Source: Adiantum capillus-veneris
Lineage: Eukaryota; Streptophyta; Polypodiopsida; Polypodiales; Pteridaceae
NCBI GenBank assembly: GCA_014529385.2
Contig: CM043948.1
Coordinates: 76,363,291 to 76,427,290, forward strand
DNA: 64,000 nucleotides
Direction: 5' to 3'
Positions 23,269 through 34,160 of this stretch are shown piece by piece. Each line of letters begins with the position of its first letter. The stretch's first letter is position 1. The notes beneath the pieces are model-generated. The model did not search any database. It was given only the letters and a program-made list of their open reading frames with translations, and was not told where the DNA came from. Position numbers and translations under genes: made by a program.

Positions 23269-23549
23269 ATAGCTCTATGTAATCATGTTCATGTATAATG
23301 TGAGTTGGATAGGAGAAGTTTTAAAATGCAAAAAAATTAGGTAATTTAACAGCGATACATTAAAATAAGGGATTTTTGTATTCAATTTTGGAAAAAAAAA
23401 TTAAAATAAGGGGTCATTTTATTCATTTAAACATGTTAAAAGAGATGTTTTTTTAATACCCCACGAATACATGTTATATAGGGGGGGAACTGAACAGTGA
23501 ATCCCCTGAGTATAAAAGTCAATTTTTAAAGTCTTTAATAAGTTTGTGA

Positions 23550-23657
<108 letters not shown>

Positions 23658-23732
23658 GCCACGGAAACCAATAACCACGGGACAATCAACCAGGAAACCA
23701 ACAATCAAGAAACCAACAGTGTCCCAAAAAAC

Positions 23733-24817
23733 TTGGCCAATATCACAATGGAGAAGTTCTTTGATTGTCTCGATCCACTCCCACATGCTCATAGATCAGT
23801 GATACCAAACATTGAGCAACTACAGAAGCTGAACAAAGCGGCAGAGCGCTTGGGGGTCAAGAGCAAGCTCGAAGAGAAAAAAAAACTTTTATGGGAATCA
23901 AAAACATATCTAGAGGGCGATAGAGCAAGAATTTTATGAAGAGTAAGAGAAGTATCTGATCATAGAGGCAACGAGGACTTACAAGGCGCTCCAAGAGCAA
24001 CGATACCCACGTGAAAAGATTGTTGAGGTTTTAAGAAAGAGGTTAGAACAAAGTACAAGAGCTGGTGGGAGCATAGGTCTAACACAAATGAGCAGGTGGT
24101 CGAGATCATAGAGAAGGTTTGTAATATTATGATTCAAGAAGTCTATGAGAAGTTCTTGAACGATGCAAAGAGGATGAGAGAAGAACAACAGAGGGCAAGG
24201 ATGGAAGAGGCAAGCTGCCTTGCAAGGGAGAGAGAAGAAGCAAAAAAGAGAGAAGAGGAGGAAAGGTCCAAGAAGGACACCCAGAATAGCCCCAAGAATC
24301 CGCCCCAAAAGAGTCCAAAGAAGGTCAAACAACCCCCAAATAAAGCAGCAGGTGAAAGTAGTCATGCACCAAAAGGGAAGACGGTGAAGAAGAGGAAGAA
24401 TCCTTCACAAACTATGGATAAGGAAAACCAGTGTGATGAGAGGCGCATGAAGTAATGCAACAATAATTTCCCCTGGGCTCGCACTACCCATCCTCCACCA
24501 CCATCACCACCTCTCAAGAAGAAACTTTGTTGGAGACTTGGAACATGTGCATTGTGTGAAATCTGCAAGTACCAAAAGAGTACATAGCTTATAATCCCTA
24601 AGACCCCATTTCCCGGATTGTGAAAGAGATTATGGATGAGTACTCAGATAGTGTAACCAGGGTTCATGCAGCGACACTAGGTGCATTGTAGCAAGGGACA
24701 GAGGATATCATTGTATCCCTCTTTCAAGACACCGATTTGACAATGGTCCATGCTAGGCATGTGACTATTAAGCGCACATATATTTACTTAGCACTTTGCC
24801 TTTGTGGTGATGATTGA
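23733..24817 (+). pseudogene. Histone H3-like (CENH3-like) pseudogene with long coiled-coil N-terminus
   Basis: The C-terminal 100 codons (24516-24817) align without gaps in the conserved blocks to the H3 fold. GTCALCEICKYQKST corresponds to the alphaN helix. After a frameshift near 24612, RIVKEIMDEY is alpha1, TEDIIVSLFQDTDL is alpha2, and HARHVTI leads to the alpha3 region before TGA at 24815. The W before R-x-G-T, the LIIP after KYQKST, one extra residue in loop 1 and the VTR-HA-ATLGAL form favour CENH3 over canonical H3. Upstream and in the same frame (24096-24515) is a Lys/Glu-rich coiled coil and basic tail. A further piece starts at 23733. Stops at 24453, 24585 and 24689 show decay, with several Arg-to-Cys/His codons. 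The fold call is fairly sure; the CENH3 call is an inference. Confidence 0.65.
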
Positions 24818-24944
24818 TTTTGTAAAACTTTAGATAGAAAAACCATTGTAACTTCTCAAGTGGCATTTTTGCCAGTTTTATCATGAAGCTATTTTGACAA
24901 TGAAATTTTATATCTATGTTTGGCAATTGCAATGTATTGTTTGA

Positions 24945-25323
24945 AGTTTTAAGCTTGTGTTGGTTATGTATTTGAATGTGGTTAATTGGGTCAATTTCTC
25001 TAATCGATTCACTTGTGGGGTCCATGTAACTTGCAAGTAGTAATAAGGACTCATGTGGTGCCCTGCCGTTGTGCACGTGGTGGCATTAGGAGCCGTTCCA
25101 TGGCCCTGTGCACCACGGAGTGATTTTTGACAGTTTTAAGCTTGTGTTGGTTATGTATTTGAATGTGGTTAATTGGGTCAATTTCTCTAATCAAATCACT
25201 TGTGGGGTCCGTGTAACTTGCAAGTAGTAATAAGGACTCATGTGGTGCCCTGCCGTTGTGCACGTGGTGGCATTAGGAGCCGTTCCATGGCCCTGTGCAC
25301 CACGGAGTGATTTTTGACAGTTT
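24945..25323. repeat. 187-bp tandem duplication, two copies
   Basis: AGTTTTAAGCTTGTGTTGG starts at 24945 and again at 25132; the second copy ends at about 25323. The two copies differ by only a few bases, so the duplication is recent compared with the flanking decay. No gene inside. Confidence 0.93.
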
Positions 25324-25556
25324 GTCCTGGGGTCACTCCATGGCGCATGGGGCCATGAAACATCTCCTTATGCCACCATGCACATGGCCGTGGGGCACAA
25401 AAGACCCGTGAGGCTCACCTATGGCAAGAGAAAATCATGTTAGTGTGCAAATGGCTCATGACGCAGATGGATCAAGACAAAACTTTACTCAAGCTAATAA
25501 CTTCATTAATTTCAAAGATACATCAAGATGTGCAATGCACGTGGCTAAGATAGCCT

Positions 25557-27053
25557 TTATAAAAGATGATTGAAGGCATCTTGACCTAGGCTCCTTAAAG
25601 ATGGTTTTTCACCAATGCATGATTCAATATCTTGTTTGCTTGTTATTCCTTGCCTGAGGTAGAGACCACAATACCCTAGAAGGTTTTTGGCCCCTTTCTC
25701 ACCAAAAATATGGATTGATGCCTCTTTGTTTACAAGAATACATTTGTGGGCATGTAGCTTTATAGAAAACTCGGCCAAAATAGAGCTTAGCACTCTACAC
25801 TTGATCTTTGCTGATGCATAGTCCATATACTCATTGTGGATGACCCAGACCATCTCTTCATTGAAGCTTGGGAGATAATGCCACAAGGTGGCATCCTTTG
25901 AGTCACCCTTGACGCTAGATCCACCTTTCCATTGGGCAAACCGATCCATCTCAAAAGAGGAATGCAAGGAAAAAACATCCGATTATGATTCTAAGAAACA
26001 ACAATGAGAATTGAGAAGAATGAAGTACTTACTAGTGTCGCATCATCGTGCTCGCGAAGGTTCTTGTTGGTTATGCCAATTGTGCCAAGATCAATATGCT
26101 TTGTGCACATGAGAAGTTTGTGGGGAGAGAAGCTACTCGCTGGCAAACTCTCCTAGAAATATTTCTTCTCATCAATGGTTTGTAGAGATGCTGCCAAAAG
26201 GGAATCCACAAAATTATGTCCCTTTGGCAAGACTAGCATGTTGATGAGGAGAGCAAAGGAGTAGTCCACTTGGAACTTGATCTTCTGACTAGGTTTCTCA
26301 GTATCACGAAACCCATCATATATTGCAAGAACATAGAGGGTTTCATCCTAATGCATTTCAAGGGAGTGGGTAATGTCATCAAGGAAGAGAAATTCTTGAT
26401 CGTCCACTATATTTGGATGCAGGGTGCACAAGAGCAGCTCTAGGATCTCATCTTTGACATCCTCCCCTTCTAGGTCTTGGTCAACATCTTCAAAAGGAGG
26501 CTTGCCTTGGAGACATAGGATGGCCAACAAGCCTATTCCTGGTTAGACATCTTCCCCTCTTTGGGCGCCTCCTTTACAAGAGTCCTCGGAGACAACTTCT
26601 TACGGTCACTTTCTTTACCTTTCCCCTTGCTCTTTCAATTTCCTCCATCACCATCATAGCAAGATCTTATTCCCACCTCAAAATTCCCATGCCAATGCTC
26701 CCCATGACTAGGTCTATGAGGTTTCTCTCCTCTTCCTCTATGCAATGTTCCTTGGTGAGCCCTTTGATCACCCTACCTAATTTGAAAAGAAAACTATTTT
26801 CTTCTCTAAAGGTGTGCTTGAGGAGATCAACTAGCACCCAAAAACCTTCTTCATCTTCAAAATTAATGGATTACTCTGCTATGTGTGTCTCTATGTAGGA
26901 TGTAAGCACTTCGAATGCATGAACAAGCACTTTGATCGTAGCCTCCATGTTCATGCATACATGGAACATGGCGCTAAGATTCTCCATCATGTGACCTAGG
27001 TCATGTGCAAGGATTTGATCAATGATTACTTGATTAGAAACAACCATTATCAC
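25557..27053 (-). pseudogene. Unrecognised minus-strand gene remnant
   Basis: Reading from 27053 down, a broken but coherent frame gives MIMVVSNQVIIDQILAHDLG, a helix-rich acidic segment (LEGEDVKDEILELLLCTLHP at about 26440) and DETLYVLAIYDGFRDTEKP. It ends with the 136-codon piece 25557-25967 (VWVIHNEYMDYASAKIKCRV, FGEKGAKNLLGYCGLYLRQG). At least three stops interrupt it. Amino-acid composition is protein-like, and the stretches join in order across stops, which is why I list it. I do not recognise any family. It could be a host gene remnant or an extra frame of a transposon. Confidence 0.4.
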
Positions 27054-27339
27054 TGGTGCAGTGCAAGGGAGAGTGGCATGTGCTTGGGGATAGATAGAGT
27101 ATGGAAGCAGTGGAGAAGATGAGAAAAGCTCAAAAACAAGAAAGTGACTTTAAAATGGGCATTGCAAGTCACTTATAAAGGAGACAATTTAAAAAAAGAT
27201 ACTTTTATAAAACTTAAAATCTTAGTGGCGATTAAAATTTAGTTGTTCTCTTTTGTAGAAAGCTCGGGTCTATGATGCATAGGATTTCCATCCAAACACC
27301 ACAGTATTAAACACCGTAGCTCCACCACCCACCATGACT

Positions 27340-28026
27340 CTAAAGTCCCTTGCCGCTTTTAAAATTGAAAATTAGACATTCTTGAATCACAAAATTAGAC
27401 CACAGTTTTTTGCTTGATATGGATACATCGAGGGTAGGGGATGCTCTTACAAAAAGAGGCCCTCTCCTTTCTCTTACATAGAGGGTTGCCACAATTACAA
27501 ACCAGTAGTCCATCTTGAGCTCAAACCTAAGCACCAAGTACTCCCTTAGATTTTCTATATTCCAATGAGCATTGACATGCACATCTCACACTTCCTCTTG
27601 CTTTCACACATGCACTTCAACTTGCTCTATATCAATGATGTCTGAATCAAGTGCTTCCCATTCACCTCAAAGTCTGCTTCCACCGTAGATAAAGATGGAA
27701 ATTTGCTGCTTTGCAATGTGGTATTGGATTATCATTTTTTCTGTCACAACCATGCACTTTATGGTATCCCCATTTTTCTCAACAATATTTGAGTCCCAAG
27801 AAGATGGAAGGAAGGCATTTATTGTTGTTCCACCATTAGCAATCCACATGGTAGGCATGTAATGAACATCAGTTACCTTGCACAAAAAAACAAAAAGATG
27901 CAGAGGCATAAAAGATGTTAGTGTTGCTCGAAGTGACCCGTATGTGCACTTCATTGCATTGAAGATTTCATTTTCAATCCACCACTTGGTTAATACAAAA
28001 TAGAGGTACTTCCAGGAGTTGGTCAA
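27340..28026 (-). pseudogene. Second unrecognised minus-strand gene remnant
   Basis: 28026 down to 27667 is open (SWKYLYFVLTKWWIENEIF, TMWIANGGTTINAFLPSSWD). After stops near 27590-27666, 27340-27582 continues (WNIENLREYLVLRFELKMDY). Hydrophobic and aromatic residues are patterned like a folded protein. No family recognised. It sits between the previous remnant and a gypsy RT scrap on the same strand, so it may belong to one large decayed element, but nothing proves that. Confidence 0.35.
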
Positions 28027-28735
28027 TCACCGTCCATCAGAGCTAGTTGACTAAGTGTTTTCAAGCTCTGTAGCCATTCCTTGCACTAGGAAGAGAATGA
28101 GGTCTCAGAGGGCCTCTTTATTTGGCAGTTTAAGGAAGTCAAATCTTTAGTATTAAGAAAGTAATCCAAGGACAACTTTTGAATTCAAACAGGCAAAATG
28201 GCTAGTTTCCCATCAAAATGGAATTTAAATCTAGTGGGAAAAACCATATCATGTAGCATATCTATAAAAAGAGTTTGACGCATAGATTGCAGATCTATGA
28301 TCTCCGCTCAAATTGGATATCATATGTGGGAGTTATTGAAGGCCCTATAAAATTTTCTACCTCCTTGGGAAAACGTACATCCTTTGCACATCTCTTACAC
28401 AGCCAGTATTCTTGCACACATGCATACACCTATACGTCAAAATGTGAATCACCCTCATAAGCTCATGGCAAATAAAGAGGCCCTCCTACACCCCATCCTC
28501 TTCCTAATGTTCTTGGGAATGCATACTATGTATCAAAGAAAAAGATGGACCGTTCTGCAATCTTTGACGCAATACATTTGGAAAATAGCAATGAGCCAAA
28601 CTCAAAGTGGTGAGCCTCAAAAGTTCCGGAGAAGAGACTCACATTCCATAAATGTTGATGGAAAAATATATCCACAACCCAAAATTCTCTCATTAGAGAC
28701 TTCATGCAAAAGCATAGCATTTGCTACAAGCAACA

Positions 28736-29330
28736 CTAGAAATACTTACAAATTAGCAGGATAGCGATTGCGATTAGCATCGCTAATCCATAGTTGTGAA
28801 GCTTTGTAGACGTTAAGATTTTTTTTCCTTTTTGCATTAATATTGCATTAATAGAGTGCTCACCGACACTCAAGATCAGGTAGAACATTTCATCCCAACA
28901 AGGAGGCATCATCAATAGTAAGGTAGATAGCTTTTCCTTAATGTCCTCAAAATCTATTTGCTGAGGCTTATTCCAAAGAAAATGGTATTTTTGTGTTTCC
29001 TCCTGCAAAGGGTGCACATATTCAACAAGCATACAAAAAGACATTGACAAGTACCTTAGCTTTTGTACAAAACTCATCAAATCCCTCGTACTTTTAGGAC
29101 TTTCCATCATAAGAAAACATTCCAATTTAGCAAGATCTGGAGCTATCCCACTCTCACTTACCTTGACATGGCCAAGAACTATCACTCTAGCTCTTGAATT
29201 TTTACATTTCAAAGGATTGAGGTGACCCCCATCGTCATTAATCCTGTTAACACCATATCAAGCTTTTGCACATGAAGCATTCTATCACTGTAAACACAAA
29301 AATCATCCATGAAAAGTTTTACAAAGCTTC
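28736..29330 (-). pseudogene. Gypsy reverse transcriptase/RNase H fragment
   Basis: On the minus strand KLFMDDFCVYSDRM (RT catalytic motif, about 29270-29320) is followed after a frameshift by VIVLGHVKVSESGIAPD, the RT thumb (LRYLSMSFCMLVEYVHPLQE) and the start of RNase H (LILSVGEHSINAILMQKGKK, LHNYGLAMLI). The sequence stops at 28736. The thumb block resembles the Tat copies at 10500 and 53340. No LTRs seen; a truncated relic. Confidence 0.75.
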
Positions 29331-29621
29331 TAAGAAGGAATTTAATATTTATGTAATTACCACAAATTTTGTGTGATCACAAGGTCTTATTGACACATTT
29401 ACATAATTACACTTAACATGATCACAAAGAAGTCAATTAAGTACAACCTGAAAACCCACAAAAAGCCCGCTGAGAATTTCAATTTTCCCTGCGGGCCTGC
29501 TGAGATTTTAAGTTTTTATTGCGGGCCCATCGGGAAAACCAAGAAGCCTAGGAGGGACACAAAATAATATATATAGGGGTCCAATCAGGGGGCCCGGTGG
29601 GTGTTATTCCTTGAGCCATCT

Positions 29622-29624
<3 letters not shown>

Positions 29625-29690
<66 letters not shown>
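29625..29690. repeat. (GA)33 microsatellite
   Basis: Uninterrupted GA repeats that end exactly where the hairpin-rich region begins. Confidence 0.96.
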
Positions 29691-29694
<4 letters not shown>

Positions 29695-29702
29695 CGACTT
29701 TC

Positions 29703-30327
29703 CAGGTACGTGGAGAGGAGAGAGGGGGTCGTGTGGGAGCATGCTCTGCGTCGCAGTGCATGGCAGTAGCGGAGTACCTGACCACACGACCCGGGTATGT
29801 GTTTTGTGTGTGTATGTGTTGTGTATAGAGTGCCTTTTGTTGTATTGCACGACAATCATAAGGTACCTTACTACACAATGGGAGTGTGTACGTAAGTTGT
29901 TCTACAGCAGAGTGCTTACCACGGGGGCATCACCTCGATGACGCAGGGAAGATGGTGTCCTTGTGGTAAGTATTGGCTTACTGTCTGGGTGCTACGTCGG
30001 TAACGCGACAAATCTAGTATCCTTATGGTAAGTCAACTTCCCTTCCACTTTCCAAAAAAACATATGGGCATCGGTCTGTAACGCGGCTATATGATGCTCG
30101 TATGCAAGCCATTATTTCTCCTTAGATTCGGGCGGCACTCAATCCGTAACGCGGCTAATTGAGTGACATTTGTTAGAAGTATCTGTTTTGCATAAATGTG
30201 GCATTCATGTCGTTAACCTGGCCATACAAACACCATATAATTTGTATGTGCATGTGCAGTTTATTTTTTGAAGTATTAAGTATATGAAATACTTGGTCGG
30301 TAACACGCTCGTGAAGAGTATTTCATA
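29703..30327. other. Tandem array of hairpins with a conserved loop motif (GTAACGCG)
   Basis: At least six stem-loops lie in series. Stems: 29867-29877/29885-29896; 29915-29932/29953-29970 (18 pairs, several G-U); 29975-29984/30025-30034 plus 29987-29994/30015-30022; 30061-30073/30092-30104 (13 pairs); 30136-30143/30158-30165; 30283-30294/30316-30327 (12 pairs). A loop core close to TCGGTAACGCGGC occurs at 29935, 29997, 30075, 30143, 30210 and 30297, spaced 62-87 bp. Stem sequences differ between units while pairing is kept. The 30210 copy has only a weak stem, with a separate 8-bp hairpin at 30223-30248. An earlier 11-bp stem is at 29726-29736/29782-29792. No coding frame runs through. Function unknown. 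Confidence 0.75.
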
Positions 30328-30406
30328 AATAAATGTTTGAATTGTTTGATATTGTTGTTTTTAAGTGTTCATATGAAAATATATACTAGCTAATTATATT
30401 CAAAAG

Positions 30407-31300
30407 AATGCTTTATTCATCAATCATCATCGCTATTTTAACTGCTACATTTACATAAATTCTATGTAAAAAAGTATATGCACACAATTTGCATGTTAAA
30501 TATTTATTTTTATCTTTTTAAAGAGCAAGACATTCTTTGCAATTTCCTAGTTTGGTTTGTATACTTTCAATGTTTTAAATGAGCTAAAATAAAATTGACA
30601 ATAAAATAGCATACCATTTAAAATTTAAAATAATTATCAACCTGAATAAATATAATCTTGACAATCTTTGGTTGTCTTTAAGTCAGTGTATGCTTTGTTT
30701 GAACTAGTGTGAGAGTGCATGGTGAAAAATATAAGTTAAAAACAAAATAATGCTTTATTCATCAATCATCATTGCTATTTTAAATGCTACATTTACATAA
30801 ATTTTATATAAAAAAGTATATGCACACAATTTTCATGTTAAATATTCTTTTTTATCTTTTTAAGAGCAAGACGTTCTTTGCAATTTCCTAGTCCGGTTTG
30901 CATACTTTCAATGTTCTAAATGAGCTAAAATAAAATTGACAATAAAATAACATACCATTTTAAAGTCAAAACTATTATCAACCTGAATAAATATAAATAT
31001 TGCACAATTTTTTGAAGTCTTTAAGTTAGTGTATGCTTTGTTTGAGCTAGTGTGAGAGTGCACGGTGAAAAATATAAGTTAAAATTTCACAATATACTAA
31101 AATGTTTCTGATTTTTAACATGTATTGTTCGATCTGGATGAAGTTCTTATAAACTACTTGTTTGCTATGCATTTTACATGTGTAAACATTGCATTTTAAA
31201 GTGAAAACTGTTTCCAATGTTTATCGATATATTCGTGCACATTTCTTAAAGTCTTCAAGTCATGTTTATGGTTTGTCTGAACTAGTGTGAGAGTGTTGGT
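30407..31300. repeat. AT-rich tandem repeats, 342-bp unit
   Basis: AATGCTTTATTCATCAATC starts at 30407 and 30749. The two full units end with the same AACTAGTGTGAGAGTG-like block. That block recurs at about 31280-31295 at the end of a third, more diverged partial unit. No coding content. Confidence 0.88.
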
Positions 31301-31718
31301 GTTGTGTGCAGACATGCATTTGTATTTGATATGCTGCATGCTCCATAATTCCATCTCTATGCATCTATTTGCTGACTTGGACCAACTTTGGCTGCACCGA
31401 CGTTTTTCATTGTCTGCAAATCAAACACGACGTATAAATATTCATTATAATAATAATTGCATTGAGAAATTCACAGCATTGTTGTATTTATTATGCCGTG
31501 TTGAGAGTGCATTGCAATGTGTATGCTTTCTCACAACATAGGTGGTCAATATGTGGATTGACTAACCTGCATTGCAAATCCCATATCGTGCATATTTGAT
31601 TACTTTCCTACTGAATGGTTTTTTAATATATATTGAAAAGAAGAAAAATGTTTTAAAAATTGAACTCTAGTTATTTTGTCTTCAATTTTAATTTAAAAGC
31701 AATGGAGTAAAATGTCGG

Positions 31719-33810
31719 CACAAGTGGTACGAAGAAGCCAAACAATAAAAAAGCTCCTAGCAAAGAGTGGGATTATTCTCACAACATATGCGGTCGATAT
31801 ATGGAGTGGCAATGAAAATTTTGCTTCACAACAAAATGAGGCGGTGCACCACGTATTAGGACCATTTTCTGGGTAGCATTAAAAAGACTTGTAAGAAATG
31901 TGAACATCCTCAGACACCTCCAATTTCAAAGCGTTTGAGAGAAGAGCTTGCCAAAAAATGTGGCAAGAGACAACAGATATATAGCTCTATTATGGATGCA
32001 AGTCAAGAGCAGTTAGATCCAAACATTAACTGTATTGATCCTCTGGTGACACCAACTAACCTTGGAGAACAGCTTATGCAGGGAGAGGAAATGTCAAGCA
32101 GCGTTCCTTTTAAGAGCCATAATGAAGGTGGACTTGGTCAAATGCGTAAAAAATCATTGCATCAAAGCTTTCGAATGTAGTCTCTAGAAGAAGCACAAAC
32201 TGCACACGCCAAAGCAGTATTCTTCATTAGAAGTGCTTTGTTCATGGTAGACAACAATCATTGGAAGGGCGCTTGGAAGAAAATCGGTGAGTTTGGCCAA
32301 TGACTTTTAGCTCCTTCTTATCAAACAATACAAAATGTTCTCTTGGACAAATGTTACATTGAAGTTAAAGAGCGTGTTGGCAAAATAATACTTGGAAATA
32401 TTTCGCTTTCAGAATGCACAATTGTGAGTGATGGTTAGTCAAATGTTCAAAGAAGACCACTAATCAATGTAATGCTGGTTTGTCCAAGGAGAGAAACGTT
32501 CATAAAGGCGATTGATAGTCATTGTGAAATTAAGAGTGGAAAATACATTTTTGAGATCTTGATTAATGTAATTAAAGAAATTGGTGTTGAACATGTCGTT
32601 CAAGTAGTCATGGACAACACAAAGAATCATAAAAATGCTAGTAAATTAATAAAGAAGTGCTTTCTACACATTCTCACCAATGGTTGTAATATATACAAAT
32701 TAAACTTGGTGCTAAAGAATTGGTACTCTAGTGAAGAAACCACATGGTTCGCCAAAATAATTGACACAGCGCGTCAGGTTGTGAAATTTATCTTGAAACA
32801 CAAAGAGTGCTCGATTTTTACAGAATGCGCATGTCAGTGATGTTGAAACTTCTTGCTGGAACTTGGTTTTGCATGCATTTTTATACATTGGAATCACTTT
32901 TGTGCAATAAGTGCATTGTGATTGACACTTTCAATTGCACGGCCTTTGATGAATGGTAGCTTGAGCAGAAAGAAAAAGGTGAAAGAGAAAATTGCATGTC
33001 TACATGGAAGCATAAACAAGGCTGCTTGGTGGAGAAGTGTAATAGATGCATACCATGTAATGATGCCCGTTATGTTCGAGATTTGCAACCTTGATGAAAG
33101 GCGCCAAATATGGGCAAAGTGTGGATGACATGGTGGTCAGTCCAATAGAGTCTTGAAAATCTCGAGGAGCTGAAAGAGTCTGTAGTAGAGAAAGAGTGAC
33201 GACTACCATTCTCTAGCAAACGACGATAAATTTTGGCCAAGTATTTTCATGCAAGATGGAAGAGCACTCACTGAGTCCACTCCATAGTGTGGTTTACATG
33301 CTCTATCCAGAGTATTGGAATTTAGATCTGATGTCCAATACAGAGTTGGTCAGTGATTTCTATCACGTGGTCAACACGTTCTTCTCCAACGTTCAGGACT
33401 GAATTGATTGTATCAAAGAAATGAGTGCATTTAGATTAAAAGAAGTTCTTTTTGCAAATGAATTTGTACAGCCAATGGCAAAAGAGAAACCTGCATGAAA
33501 GTGATGGATGATGAATGGTGGAGAGAATTACTCGACCTTACGTCCCCTTGGAAAATGAAAGTACTGGCACAATGTGTAGCAAGATCAAGTTCAGAGAGAA
33601 ACTAGAGGATGTACAAGTATGTTCATAGCACTATTCGCAACAGACTATTAGCAGACAGAGCGGAAAAATTAGTGTATATGTTTTGCAACAAAAAGATATT
33701 GCATCACATCGAAACTGTTGGCTACGAGGAGAAAATGCCAACCTGGTTCTATGATTGTGAAAAGGAAGACATAAAGAGTTCAATATCGGTGTATCTCATT
33801 GCACTATAGA
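31719..33810 (+). pseudogene. hAT-family transposase (BED finger, DUF659, C-terminal dimerisation), dead
   Basis: A broken BED-type zinc finger at about 31830-31960 reads TCKKCEHPQTPPISKRLREE. DUF659-like sequence follows: NNHWKGAWKKIGEFG, then CTIVSDG with TAG in place of Trp at 32438, then RRPLINVMLVCPRRETFIKA and VEHVVQVVMDNTKNHKNASK, which contains a catalytic-type Asp. Near 33500-33700 the hAT C-terminal dimerisation block is recognisable (STIRNRLLADRAEKLVYMF). About ten stops or frameshifts. Terminal repeats and an 8-bp duplication were not found, so its ends are open. Confidence 0.78.
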
Positions 33811-34160
33811 CAAAATAGAAGAGAATCTGGTAATATATGTGGAAGTTGAATTACAAGGAGACCCACAACACTCAAACTTAGAACCAGATGACAACTTCAC
33901 AGATTCAATATAGCTTGAGAGTAGAAGGAATGTTGTGTCAAAAACCATTATGAAAGAGCTTGTATTCAATGTGTTTTAATCATATACAATGCTTATTATT
34001 TGCGATTATACATAGTTTGTCAACCTCAATTGTTATGCTCAGAACTAGCATCTTGGTCACCAAACAAATTTCTAACTGTGCTAGGGGTATCTTGGCGGGC
34101 TTGCTTGAATTTATACTCATTTGCCATGCCAAACATAGCATATATTCCTTGTGGAATATC

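Noticed and set aside
28730-28760. CACTAGAAATAC near 28732 as the missing CACTA left end
   Set aside because: It overlaps the gypsy RNase H coding fragment, and the next bases do not match CACTACAATAGG.
29587-29602. CAGGGGGCCCGG as left end of the hAT element
   Set aside because: No inverted partner or 8-bp duplication found downstream of the transposase.
29548-29878. Ser-Leu repeat proteins on the minus strand
   Set aside because: Translations of the (GA)n tract.
29700-30330. Integron attC-like, CRISPR or hammerhead/twister ribozyme array
   Set aside because: The conserved part is in the loop rather than at the arm ends, there are no identical repeats with spacers, and the core residues of the known ribozymes are absent.
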